Source of the DNA: Actinomadura physcomitrii
GTDB taxonomy: Bacteria; Actinomycetota; Actinomycetes; Streptosporangiales; Streptosporangiaceae
DNA: 51,641 bases
NCBI RefSeq assembly: GCF_008923205.2
Contig: NZ_WBMS02000055.1
Span: forward strand, 1 to 51,641
Direction of reading: 5' to 3'
The notes beneath the pieces are model-generated. The model worked only from the letters and a program-made list of their open reading frames with translations, was not told the DNA's origin and ran no database searches. Made by a program: the position numbers and the translations under genes. Below, one piece after another: positions 41,993 to 50,024 of this stretch (the first letter of the stretch is position 1; every line of letters begins with the position of its first letter).

Positions 41993-42067
41993 AGACGCTG
42001 GTGGGAGTCGAACCCACATGATCCGGACCTGCAATCCGGTGCCTGGAAACCGTTCGGCCACAGCGTC
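41993..42067 (-). tRNA. tRNA-Cys (anticodon GCA)
   Basis: The minus strand folds with acceptor GACGCTG/CAGCGTC, a three-bp D stem, a perfect anticodon stem CCGGA/TCCGG around TTGCAGG (GCA, reads TGC), variable loop ATCAT and T arm GTGGG-TTCGACT-CCCAC. The discriminator is U73, the cysteine identity base. G37-G38 after the anticodon is unusual, as A37 is normal. CCA is not encoded. It is preceded by a short hairpin and, further upstream, a small Cys/Arg-rich ORF. Confidence 0.9.
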
Positions 42068-42070
42068 GTC

Positions 42071-42167
42071 GCCCGCGCGAAGCGGGCTCAAGGGACCTTG
42101 GCAAGGGCCTGGACAGGGGAAAGGCCGCCGTTCGGGTGCGAGGGCGGCCGTGTCGCGGGATGCGCGA
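42071..42167 (-). promoter_or_regulatory. Attenuator-like hairpins between the leader ORF and tRNA-Cys
   Basis: On the minus strand, three adjacent hairpins follow the leader stop. These are TCGCG-N5-CGCGA (42153-42167); GGCCGCC-N13-GGCGGCC (42123-42149), followed by TTTCCCC and so terminator-like; and GCCCGC-N5-GCGGGC (42071-42087), ending four bases before the tRNA. CCCGCG of the first could pair with CGCGGG of the last as an alternative fold. Attenuation is inferred, not shown. Confidence 0.45.
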
Positions 42168-42170
42168 GGG

Positions 42171-42236
42171 TCAGGGGGCCGCCCGCCGGGTGGACCGGGA
42201 GCAGGTGCGGGCGCGTCCGCCGGGTCGGCACGTCAT
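42171..42236 (-). CDS. 21-residue Cys/Arg-rich leader peptide upstream of tRNA-Cys and tRNA-Arg
   Basis: The ORF starts at ATG 42236, six bases after AAGGAG, with a full AGGAGG a little further upstream (42250-42255), one of the strongest ribosome sites here. The peptide opens MTCRPGG and includes TCSRSTRR. It has two Cys (both TGC) and six Arg (CGA, CGC, CGC and three CGG, two of them adjacent). TGC and CGG are the codons read by the downstream tRNA-Cys(GCA) and tRNA-Arg(CCG). A terminator-like hairpin follows. The peptide itself probably has no enzymatic role. Confidence 0.55.
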   Translation of the reverse strand: MTCRPGGRARTCSRSTRRAAP

Positions 42237-42272
42237 CGTCTGCTCCTTCCCTCCTGGCCGGTCGACGCGATC

Positions 42273-42302
42273 AGTATGCGCGGCGCCGGGCGGACCCCGC
42301 AA
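42273..42302 (-). promoter_or_regulatory. Promoter of the leader-tRNA unit
   Basis: Minus-strand TTGCGG (42302-42297) and CATACT (42278-42273) are separated by 18 bases, a sigma-70-like arrangement, about 36 bases before the leader ATG. From 42303 to 42491 I see no other gene. The plus strand there contains the aldehyde dehydrogenase leader ending in GAGGAGGAACC. Confidence 0.55.
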
Positions 42303-42491
42303 CGCAATTACCGCGCGGCCGGGCCGTGAGCGCGGTCCGGCGCGGCCCGCGGCCAGACCTTCCGTCCAGCGGAAACGCGTTGCTCCGCCGGACGCCCGGG
42401 ACCGCGAGGCTGAGGAGGGACGGGCCGCGCCGCGGCGCCCGGCCCGTGTTCGGCCCGCGTGCGCGGGCGCGTGTTCGAGGAGGAACCGACG

Positions 42492-43949
42492 ATGGCGTTG
42501 CTGGACCCCGGGACGTGGACGGGCAAGATCTTCACCGGCGGATGGACCGTCGCGGACGGCGGTGAGCTGGACACCGTCGAACCGGCCACCGGCACCGTGC
42601 TGGGCACGCTCGGAGCCGCGTCGCCGCGCGACGTCGCCGCGTCGGCCGCCGCGGCCGCCGACGCCCAGCGCGACTGGGCCGCCCGCACCTACGAGGACCG
42701 CGCCGCGGTGCTGCGCCGCGCGGGCCGGCTGCTGGAGGAGCACGCCGCGCAGATCCAGGACTGGATCGTGCGGGAGGCCGGGTCGGTACCGGCCAAGGCG
42801 GAACTGGAGACCCACTTCGCCGCCGGCCTGTGCTACGAGGCGGCGGCACTGGCCTCGCACCCCCAGGGACTGGTGCTGCCGTCGGCGCAGCCGCGCTGGA
42901 GCCTGGCGCGGCGCCGCCCCGCCGGCGTGGTCGCGGTGATCGCACCGTTCAACTTCCCGCTGATCCTGTCGATGCGGTCGGTGGCGCCGGCACTGGCGCT
43001 CGGCAACGCGGTGCTGCTCAAACCCGACCCGCGCACCGCCGTGTGCGGCGGCGTCACCGTCGCGCGGATATTCCAGGAGGCGGGCCTGCCCGAAGGGCTG
43101 CTGCACCTGCTGCCCGGCGGGCTGGAGACCGGCGAGGCGGTGGTGTCGGCGCCGCAGGTGCGCGTGGTGTCGTTCACCGGCTCGACGGCGGCCGGCCGCA
43201 AGATCGGCGAGGCGTGCGGGCGGCTGCTCAAGCGCGCGCACCTGGAACTCGGCGGCAACAACGCCCTCATCGTCCTGCCCGGCGCCGACATCGCCAAGGC
43301 CGTGTCGGCGGGCGCCTGGGGATCGTTCCTGCACCAAGGGCAGATCTGCATGACGACCGGGCGGCACCTGGTGCACGAGAGCCTGCACGAGGAGTACGTC
43401 GCCGCACTGGCCGACAAGGCCGACAAGCTGCCGGTCGGAGACCCGGCCGCCGGACCCGTCGCGCTCGGCCCCATCATCGACGAAGGCCAGCTCGCCCACG
43501 TCGACGCGCTGGTCCGCGACACCGTCGCCGCCGGCGCGCGGCTGGCGGCGGGCGGCACCCACCAGGGCCTGTTCTACCGGCCGACGGTGCTGGCGCAGGT
43601 CACCCCGGACATGCCCGCCTACGCGCGGGAGGTGTTCGGGCCCGTCGCACCGGTCGTGCCGTTCTCGGGAACCGACGAGGCGGTCGCGCTGGCCTCCGGC
43701 AGCGAGTACGGGCTGTCGCTGGGGATCCTCGGCGACGTCGGGCAGGCCATGGCGATCGCCGACGCCGTCCCGACCGGGCTGGTCCACATCAACGACCAGA
43801 CCGTCAACGACGAACCGGTGGTGCCGTTCGGGGGCCTGGCGGCCTCGGGGAACGGATCGCGGTTCGGCGGACCGGACGCCAACATCGACGCGTTCACCGA
43901 GACCCAGTGGGTCACGATGCGCGGACAGATCGCCCCCTACCCGTTCTGA
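42492..43949 (+). CDS. Aldehyde dehydrogenase (benzaldehyde/aryl-aldehyde type)
   Basis: The 485-aa NAD(P)-dependent enzyme has IAPFNFPLILSMRS (cofactor-binding start), FTGSTAAGRKIG, catalytic base Glu252 in LELGGN, and nucleophile Cys286 in GQICMTTGR. The final region VPFGGLAASGNGSRFGG is typical of benzaldehyde dehydrogenase-like members. It oxidises aldehydes to acids in the cytosol. ATG 42492 has GAGGAGGAACC upstream. A hairpin terminator follows. No pathway partner is adjacent. Confidence 0.92.
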   Translation: MALLDPGTWTGKIFTGGWTVADGGELDTVEPATGTVLGTLGAASPRDVAASAAAAADAQRDWAARTYEDRAAVLRRAGRLLEEHAAQIQDWIVREAGSVPAKAELETHFAAGLCYEAAALASHPQGLVLPSAQPRWSLARRRPAGVVAVIAPFNFPLILSMRSVAPALALGNAVLLKPDPRTAVCGGVTVARIFQEAGLPEGLLHLLPGGLETGEAVVSAPQVRVVSFTGSTAAGRKIGEACGRLLKRAHLELGGNNALIVLPGADIAKAVSAGAWGSFLHQGQICMTTGRHLVHESLHEEYVAALADKADKLPVGDPAAGPVALGPIIDEGQLAHVDALVRDTVAAGARLAAGGTHQGLFYRPTVLAQVTPDMPAYAREVFGPVAPVVPFSGTDEAVALASGSEYGLSLGILGDVGQAMAIADAVPTGLVHINDQTVNDEPVVPFGGLAASGNGSRFGGPDANIDAFTETQWVTMRGQIAPYPF

Positions 43950-43959
43950 CCCCCGCGGT

Positions 43960-43991
43960 CCCGGCCGGCGGCGGCTCCGGCGCCGGCCGGG
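43960..43991 (+). terminator. Hairpin after the aldehyde dehydrogenase gene
   Basis: CCCGGCCGGCG (43960-43970) and its exact complement (43981-43991) form an 11-bp stem with a ten-base loop, 11 bases after the stop. The rest of the gap to 44129 holds CGTGCCG-N5-CGGCACG and a TAGGCT that may be the -10 of the next gene. Confidence 0.65.
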
Positions 43992-44129
43992 CACCCCGTC
44001 CCGTGCCCCGGTCCGTGCCGTGTCGCGGCACGTGTTCCGGGAGATGGCGCGGGTCGGGGCACCGGACCGCGCGCCCGCGGTCTCGTAGGCTGGACCGCCC
44101 ACCGCCCCACCACGCCGTCAGGGAGAGCC

Positions 44130-45137
44130 ATGGGCCGCGATCCGGACTACCTGGCGTTCCTGCGCCGACGCCTCACCCAACCCACGCCCACCAGACCGCC
44201 CACCACACCGCCTCACGAGGAGGGGCCGGACCGCCGCGACACCGCGCGCGCCGTCCAGGACGCGCGCCGCGACCACGCCGCCGACCTCGCCCGCTCCCCC
44301 CGCCAGCCCGTCCACACCGTCCGCGACCTCACCGCCGACGGCCCTGCCGGGCCGCTGCCCGCCCGCCTCTACCACCCCGGCGGCGACCGCCCCGCACCCG
44401 CGATGGTGTACTTCCACGGCGGCGGCTGGATCCTCGGCGACGTCGACTCCTACGACCCCGTCGTACGGGCCCTCGCCGTCGCCAGCGGCGTCGCCTGGCT
44501 GTCGGTCGGCTACCGCCGCCCGCCCGAGCACCCCTTCCCCGCCCCGCTCCACGACGCCGTCGCCGCCGTCCGCTGGACCACCGCCCGCGCCGCAAGCCTC
44601 GGCCTGGACCCCGCCCGCATCGGCGTCGCCGGCGACAGCGCCGGCGGGCAGCTCGCCGCCGCCGCGGCCGGGATACTGCGCGCCTCCGGACCCGCCCGCC
44701 CCGCCCTGCAGCTGCTGGTGTACCCGGCACTGGACCTGCGCCGCGTCCCGCCCGACCCGCCCGACCCCGACGGCCTGCCCTGGCCCCCCTCCGGCGTGCA
44801 CCGCGCCCTGCGCCTGTACCTCGACGGCGCCGACCCCGCCCGCCCCGAGGTGTCCCCGCTGCTGGACCCCGACCCCCGCGGCCTGCCGCCCGCGATCATC
44901 GCGACCGCCGAGCACGACCGGCTGCGCCCCCAGGCCGAGGACCACGCCGCCCGCCTGCGCGCCGCCGGCGTCCCGGTCACCCTCCTCACCGGCACCGGCC
45001 TGGACCACGGCTTCCTCGGCTGGACCGCGTTCGCGCGCCGCCCCGCCGAGGCCGTCGACCGCATCGGCGCCGCCGTCCGCACCGCCCTCACCGCGACACC
45101 CCGCCCCAGCCCCCGTCCACGGCTTGACCGGCCTTGA
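44130..45137 (+). CDS. Alpha/beta hydrolase, hormone-sensitive-lipase family esterase
   Basis: The 335-aa protein has the HSL oxyanion motif HGGG (His96-Gly99), the nucleophile elbow GDSAGG with Ser170, EHDRLRPQAE for the acid region, and GLDHGFLGW for the catalytic His. It should hydrolyse short to medium esters. The N-terminal 40 residues are Pro/Thr-rich and variable. ATG 44130 has GGGAGAG upstream. From here the codon style shifts to CTC and GAA instead of CTG and GAG. Confidence 0.92.
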   Translation: MGRDPDYLAFLRRRLTQPTPTRPPTTPPHEEGPDRRDTARAVQDARRDHAADLARSPRQPVHTVRDLTADGPAGPLPARLYHPGGDRPAPAMVYFHGGGWILGDVDSYDPVVRALAVASGVAWLSVGYRRPPEHPFPAPLHDAVAAVRWTTARAASLGLDPARIGVAGDSAGGQLAAAAAGILRASGPARPALQLLVYPALDLRRVPPDPPDPDGLPWPPSGVHRALRLYLDGADPARPEVSPLLDPDPRGLPPAIIATAEHDRLRPQAEDHAARLRAAGVPVTLLTGTGLDHGFLGWTAFARRPAEAVDRIGAAVRTALTATPRPSPRPRLDRP

Positions 45138-45268
45138 CCGTCCCGGCGGCGGCGCCCGGCCCGCCGTCACCGTTGCTTGCCCCACTCGTTTAACCGCCTT
45201 GACGTGGGCAATCACCATAACGAGCCGGATTTTCGCCGACCCTCGCCAACGGTTGAGGAGGACCCGCC

Positions 45269-45553
45269 TTGAGGGCCACGCACCAGATGCGGATGATCCG
45301 GGCCGAAGCGTCCGGAGCCGAGGAATGGGCCTGCCCGACCTGCGGCCGCAGGATGCTGCTGCACTGGCCGCCCCACTACAGCAAGCAGATCCTCGACCCG
45401 GGCGACGAAAGCGCCTCCCACGTCGGCTCCTCCACCGAACCGCCCGACGACCAACCCGCCCCCGGCAGCACCCCCACCGCCTGCGCCGCACCCCGCCGCT
45501 GGCTCCGCGAAACCGGCGTCGACCCCGCCGTCGGCCCCTCCGCCCCCGTCTGA
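45269..45553 (+). CDS. Small zinc-ribbon-like conserved protein
   Basis: The 94-aa protein has one CPTCGRRM knuckle, then LLHWPPHYSKQILDPGDESASH, which I recognise as a recurrent actinobacterial hypothetical-protein pattern, and a Pro-rich disordered tail. With a single Cys pair plus His residues it could bind one metal. The start is TTG 45269 with GGAGGAC upstream. Promoter-like TTGACG lies at about 45199. Function unknown. Confidence 0.75.
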   Translation: MRATHQMRMIRAEASGAEEWACPTCGRRMLLHWPPHYSKQILDPGDESASHVGSSTEPPDDQPAPGSTPTACAAPRRWLRETGVDPAVGPSAPV

Positions 45554-45573
45554 CCCGCCCCCATCCGCGAAGG

Positions 45574-45971
45574 TCACAAACGCGCCAGCTCCGACCGCAG
45601 CAGATCAAGCCCCATCGGCCCCAGATCCAGCGCCCGCCGGTGAAACTCCCCCAGATCGAACGCCGCACCCGCACGCCGCCGCGCCTCCGCACGCCCCTCC
45701 AGCCACACCCGCTCCCCCCACCTTGTACGCGATCGCCTGCAACCCGATGTCCAAGATCACCCGCGCCGCGCGGAACTGCTGCCCGCCCGCCAACATCCCC
45801 AGCCGGTGTCAACTCCGCCCGCGCCGCCCACCCCTCCGGCCCGAAATCGGTCAACCGCGACTCCTGCCCCGCGATCCCCATCATCGCCGCCCGGCACGGA
45901 TCCAACGCCGCGAAAGCATCCACGTACCGATCGGCCAAAGCGTCCACAGCACGCACCTCAAAAACCGTCAT
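45574..45971 (-). pseudogene. DUF885 family protein gene collapsed by internal deletions
   Basis: The first 59 codons (ATG 45971; ALADRYVDAFAALDP, MMGIAGQESRLTDFGPEGW) are a normal DUF885 N-terminus. After a break, QQFRAARVILDIGLQ and AIAYKVG appear in a different frame, then EARRRAGAAFDLGEFHRRALDLGPMGLDLLRSELARL in a third. These belong to the C-terminal third of a roughly 550-aa protein, so about 400 residues are missing. An extra G in a G6 run near 45714-45720 causes the last shift. It is non-functional. Confidence 0.8.
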
Positions 45972-46042
45972 CGCCCCGGGCTACGACCACCCGCCCCACA
46001 AAGCGATCATGAAAAAGGGGCAGCCCGCACCCCCGGCCGCCC

Positions 46043-46801
46043 TCACAACGGCCCGCCATCACCGCCACCACCCGAACCCGACGGCGACGGCGTCGGCACC
46101 CCCGACGGCGGCGGACTCCCCGGAGGCGGATTCCCCGGCTGCGGCTGCGACGGCGGCGGCACCGACGCCGTCACCGACGGCGTCGGCTCCGGCGGCTCCG
46201 GCGGCGGATCCTTCGGCCGCGGCTGACACGAGAACAGCACCGCCATCAACACCACCAACACCACCAACGCCGCCGCCAACGCCAGCACCGCCGCCACCAG
46301 ACTCCGCTCCGGCGGACGCTCCGGAGCCGCCGCCGGCCCCACCACCGGCTCGTCCCGCGGCCGCGCCAACGCCGCCTCCGACGACCCCAGCCAATGCGGC
46401 TGGAACTGCGGACCGCGCCGCCGCCCCCACCGCCGCGAACCCCCCAGCACCACCGGCTCCAAGAACCGCTCCGCACCCGGCCCGCCCGCCTCGTACGCCG
46501 TCGCCACCCACGGCGCCGGCCCATCCGGCTGCGCCGCCACCACCGGCGCACCCCCACGCCCCCCACCACCGAAACGCCCCGCACCACCCGCACCCGGCAC
46601 CGCCGCATTGATCGCCGCACGGAACCGATCCCGCGCCGCCGCATCCTCCGCCGCACCCCGGTTCAGCACCGCCACACTCGCACGCCGCCCCTCACCGTCC
46701 ACCCCCAAGAACACGATCCCGGCAGCGGACTCCGACAAACGCGCCGACAAACGAAACGGCCCCAACTGCGCGGGATCGCCCGGGGGCAACGGCCTCGACA
46801 T
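46043..46801 (-). CDS. Kinase-N-lobe-like membrane protein with Pro-rich external tail
   Basis: The 252-aa protein opens like an actinobacterial Ser/Thr kinase (LGPFRLSARLSESAAGIVFLGVDGEGRRASVAVLN), but the invariant Lys of the N-lobe is absent (VAVLN), and the HRD and DFG motifs and the whole C-lobe are missing. A single membrane helix lies at about 170-193 (SLVAAVLALAAALVVLVVLM), and the rest is a Pro/Ser/Gly-rich tail (PSVTASVPPPSQPQPG). It could be a pseudokinase adaptor or a membrane anchor. It is divergent from the MoxR operon, and its ATG 46801 start is the most likely one. Confidence 0.7.
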   Translation of the reverse strand: MSRPLPPGDPAQLGPFRLSARLSESAAGIVFLGVDGEGRRASVAVLNRGAAEDAAARDRFRAAINAAVPGAGGAGRFGGGGRGGAPVVAAQPDGPAPWVATAYEAGGPGAERFLEPVVLGGSRRWGRRRGPQFQPHWLGSSEAALARPRDEPVVGPAAAPERPPERSLVAAVLALAAALVVLVVLMAVLFSCQPRPKDPPPEPPEPTPSVTASVPPPSQPQPGNPPPGSPPPSGVPTPSPSGSGGGGDGGPL

Positions 46802-46976
46802 GCCCGCCACACTAACAACCGCACCCTCCCCCGGTCCCCACCACGACCCCACCCCGACCACCCCCGATCCCACCCGCACCAGACCACAGGCACGGATCGC
46901 GCACGAACGGGTACAAGTGATCGCGTAGGGTCGGAACGCGCCCGCTCACACCCGCCGCACAGTGAGGGACACACAC

Positions 46977-47993
46977 ATGACCATCGCCGCCAACGACGTC
47001 GACGAGGCCGCCGCGCTGCTGCAGAACACCCTCGCCGAGGTCAAAAAGGTCATCGTCGGCCAGGACCACATGGTCGAACGCATGGTCGTCGCCCTCCTCG
47101 CCCGCGGCCACTGCCTCATCGAAGGCGTCCCCGGCGTCGCCAAGACCCTCGCCGTCGGCACCCTCGCCAAAGTCGTCGGCGGCACCTTCGCCCGCCTCCA
47201 GTTCACCCCCGACCTCGTCCCCTCCGACATCGTCGGCACCCGCATCTACCACCCCTCCACCGAACAGTTCGACGTCGAACTCGGCCCCGTCTTCGTCAAC
47301 TTCGTCCTCGCCGACGAGATCAACCGCGCCCCCGCCAAAGTCCAGTCCGCCCTCCTGGAGGTCATGGCCGAACGCCAGGTCTCCCTCGGCGGCAACACCT
47401 ACCCCCTCCCCCGCCCCTTCATCGTCCTCGCCACCCAGAACCCCATCGAATCCGAAGGCGTCTACCCCCTCCCCGAAGCCCAGCGCGACCGCTTCCTCAT
47501 GAAGATCGACGTCCACCACCCCTCCGCCCACGAAGAACTCCACATCCTCCAGCGGATGAGCGTCGACCCCCCCGAAGCCACCCCCCTCCTGGACCCCGAA
47601 CGCCTCGGCGACCTCCAACGCGCCGCCGAAGAGGTCTCCGTCCACGAACTCGTCGCCGACTACATCGTCCGCCTCGTCATGGCCACCCGCGAACCCGAGC
47701 AGTACCGCCTGCCCGACCTGCGCCCCGTCATCGAGATCGGCGCCAGCCCCCGCGCCACCCTCGGCCTCGTCGCCACCTCCCGCGCCCTCGCCCTGCTGTC
47801 CGGACGCGACTACGTCCTGCCCGACGACGTCCAGGCCGTCGCCCGCGACGTCATCTCCCACCGCCTCGTCCTGTCCTTCGACGCCCTCGCCGACGGCACC
47901 GACCCCGCCGAGGTCGTCGACCAGATCCTCGCCGCCGTCCCCCCGCCCCGCGTGGTCTGGAACCACGGCGCCGCGGCGGTGACCACCGCATGA
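46977..47993 (+). CDS. MoxR family AAA+ ATPase
   Basis: The 338-aa protein has Walker A GVPGVAKT, Walker B VLADEINRA, sensor 1 ATQNPIE, the MoxR PEAQRDRF arginine region and a C-terminal lid. MoxR ATPases act as chaperones with VWA-domain partners to activate enzyme complexes or membrane assemblies. ATG 46977 has GAGGGA upstream. Its stop overlaps the DUF58 start (ATGA). The codon style is rich in CTC and GAA. Confidence 0.94.
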   Translation: MTIAANDVDEAAALLQNTLAEVKKVIVGQDHMVERMVVALLARGHCLIEGVPGVAKTLAVGTLAKVVGGTFARLQFTPDLVPSDIVGTRIYHPSTEQFDVELGPVFVNFVLADEINRAPAKVQSALLEVMAERQVSLGGNTYPLPRPFIVLATQNPIESEGVYPLPEAQRDRFLMKIDVHHPSAHEELHILQRMSVDPPEATPLLDPERLGDLQRAAEEVSVHELVADYIVRLVMATREPEQYRLPDLRPVIEIGASPRATLGLVATSRALALLSGRDYVLPDDVQAVARDVISHRLVLSFDALADGTDPAEVVDQILAAVPPPRVVWNHGAAAVTTA

Positions 47994-49024
47994 CCACCCG
48001 GCCCCGCCGCGACGACACCCTCGCCAGGCTCGCACCCGAACGCACCCTGCGCCGCCTGGAACTCCAGGTCACCCGCCGCCTGGACGGCCTGCTCAACGGC
48101 GAGCACCTCGGCCTGCTCCCCGGGCCCGGCACCGAACTCGCCGAAGCCCGCCTCTACCAGCCCGGCGAGGACGACGTCCGCCACATGGACTGGGCCGTCA
48201 CCGCCCGCACCACCACCCCCCACGTCCGCGACCTCATCGCCGACCACGAACTCGAAGCCTGGGCCCTGGTCGACCTCACCCCCAGCATGGACTTCGGCAC
48301 CGCCGGCATGGTCAAACGCGAACTCGCCGTCGCCGCCCTCGCCGCCGTCGGCTTCCTCACCGTCCGCCTCGGCGACCGCGTCGGCGCCTACCTCCAGCAC
48401 CCCGGCGGCCTGCGCCGCTGGCCCGCCCGCACCGGCAAAGCCGCCCTCTACGCCCTCCTGCACGCCGTCCTCGACGCCCCCACCGGACCCGCCACCGAAC
48501 CACCCGCCGCCATGTCCGGCACCACCGCCACCTCCGGCGCACCCCACGGCGACCTCGCCGCCGCCATCACCTCCCTCGCCCGCGGCCAGACCCGCCGCGG
48601 CCTGCGCGTCGTCATCTCCGACTTCCTGCCGCCCGCACCCGCCGCCCACGACACCGGCACCGGCCCGGACGCGCAACCCGACTGGGAGAGCCCCCTGCGC
48701 CGCCTCGCCGCCCGCCACCAGGTCCTCGCCGTCGAGGTCATCGACCCCCGCGAACTCGACCTCCCCGACGTCGGCCTCGTCGAGATGACCGACCCCGAGA
48801 CCGGCGCCGTCCAGGAGATCGTCCTCAGCCGCCGCACACGCGAACGCTACGCCCAGGCCGCAGCCGCCCAACGCACGAACACCCGCGCCGCCCTGCGCCG
48901 CTGCGGCGCCCACCACCTCGTCCTGCGCACCGACCGCGACTGGATCGCCGACGTCGCCCGCTTCGCCGTCCGCCAGCGCCGCGCCGCCGGACGGGCCGTC
49001 ACCACCGCGGGAGTGCGCCCATGA
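47990..49024 (+). CDS. DUF58 domain protein
   Basis: The 344-aa protein has the DUF58 core, GEDDVRHMDWAVTARTTTPHVRD near residues 60-80, and a VWA-like second half (WALVDLTPSMDFGT; LRVVISDF). No membrane helix is evident. DUF58 proteins form a conserved triad with MoxR and VWA proteins, presumably as a client or adaptor of the ATPase. Both ends overlap neighbours by ATGA, so the three genes are translationally coupled. Confidence 0.92.
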   Translation: MTTRPRRDDTLARLAPERTLRRLELQVTRRLDGLLNGEHLGLLPGPGTELAEARLYQPGEDDVRHMDWAVTARTTTPHVRDLIADHELEAWALVDLTPSMDFGTAGMVKRELAVAALAAVGFLTVRLGDRVGAYLQHPGGLRRWPARTGKAALYALLHAVLDAPTGPATEPPAAMSGTTATSGAPHGDLAAAITSLARGQTRRGLRVVISDFLPPAPAAHDTGTGPDAQPDWESPLRRLAARHQVLAVEVIDPRELDLPDVGLVEMTDPETGAVQEIVLSRRTRERYAQAAAAQRTNTRAALRRCGAHHLVLRTDRDWIADVARFAVRQRRAAGRAVTTAGVRP

Positions 49025-49968
49025 CCTTCCTGTCGCCCGACCGCCTCTGGCTGCTGGCCCTCGCGCCTATCCTCGCCGGCCTGTACATCGTGCTGCAGAT
49101 GCGCCGCCGCAACTACGCGGTCCGCTTCACCAACCTCGCGCTGCTCTCCCAGGTCGCCCCCAAACGGCCCGGCTGGCGCCGGCACGTCGCCGCCGCCCTG
49201 TTCCTCATCATGATCGTCCTGATGATGATCGGGTTCGCGCGCCCCGCCAGCTCCGTCAAGATCCCCCGCGACCGCGCCACCATCATGGTCGCCGTCGACG
49301 TGTCGCTGTCGATGATGGCCCAGGACGTCCCGCCGAACCGGATGGAGGCCGCCAAGACCGCCGCCAAGAAGTTCATCCGCGAGCTGCCGTCCCGCTTCAA
49401 CGTCGGCGTCGTCTCCTTCGCCGGCAACGCCAACCTGATCGCCGCGCCGTCCGCCGACCGCGACACCGCGATCGCCTCCCTCGACCAGCTCAGCCTCGCC
49501 AAGCGCACCGCGATCGGCGAGGCCGTGTTCACCTCCCTGCAGGCCATCCGCACCTTCGACACCCAGGCCGCGCACGACCCGCCGCCCGCCCACATCGTGC
49601 TGCTGTCCGACGGGGACAACACCACCGGACGGTCCGTGCAGGAGGCCGTCGACGCCAGTCGCGCCGCGCACGTCCCGGTGTCGACCATCGCGTTCGGCAC
49701 GCCGTACGGCACCGTCGACATCGAGGGCGAGACCACCAGCGTCTCGGTCAACAAGGAGGCGCTGAAGACCCTCGCCACCAGCACCCAGGGCAAGGCCTAC
49801 GAGGCCGCCGACGCCGGCCAGCTGCGCGAGGTGTACGCCAACATCGGCAGCTCCCTGGGGTTCAAGACCGAGCACCGCGACGTCGCCGCCCGCTACACCG
49901 GTATCGCGCTGCTGTTCGCGCTGGCGGCCGGCGGGGCGTCCCTCGTCTGGTTCTCCCGCCTGCCCTGA
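49021..49968 (+). CDS. VWA domain membrane protein (MoxR operon)
   Basis: The 315-aa protein has an N-terminal membrane helix, a second helix near 60-75, a VWA domain with the MIDAS motif VDVSLSMMAQD, SFAGNA and LLSDGDNT, and a C-terminal helix near 290-310. It is the membrane member of the MoxR-DUF58-VWA set. ATG 49021 overlaps the DUF58 stop. Unlike the preceding genes, its codons favour CTG and GAG. Confidence 0.92.
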   Translation: MTFLSPDRLWLLALAPILAGLYIVLQMRRRNYAVRFTNLALLSQVAPKRPGWRRHVAAALFLIMIVLMMIGFARPASSVKIPRDRATIMVAVDVSLSMMAQDVPPNRMEAAKTAAKKFIRELPSRFNVGVVSFAGNANLIAAPSADRDTAIASLDQLSLAKRTAIGEAVFTSLQAIRTFDTQAAHDPPPAHIVLLSDGDNTTGRSVQEAVDASRAAHVPVSTIAFGTPYGTVDIEGETTSVSVNKEALKTLATSTQGKAYEAADAGQLREVYANIGSSLGFKTEHRDVAARYTGIALLFALAAGGASLVWFSRLP

Positions 49969-50024
49969 CGCCAGGGGGCCGCGGCGGCGCGGAGACGTCC
50001 CGAACGCTGATACGGTCGGCCGAC

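Noticed and set aside
41993..42067. tRNA site as an integrated-element attachment site
   Set aside because: No integrase, phage gene or direct repeat of the tRNA 3' end was found within the window.
46060..46260. Pro-rich repeats considered as a possible mini-satellite
   Set aside because: They are the coding sequence of the Pro/Ser-rich tail of the membrane protein and follow its reading frame.
46977..49968. MoxR-DUF58-VWA as an anti-phage ternary system
   Set aside because: No effector nuclease or protease is attached. The set matches the common housekeeping-like chromosomal triad.
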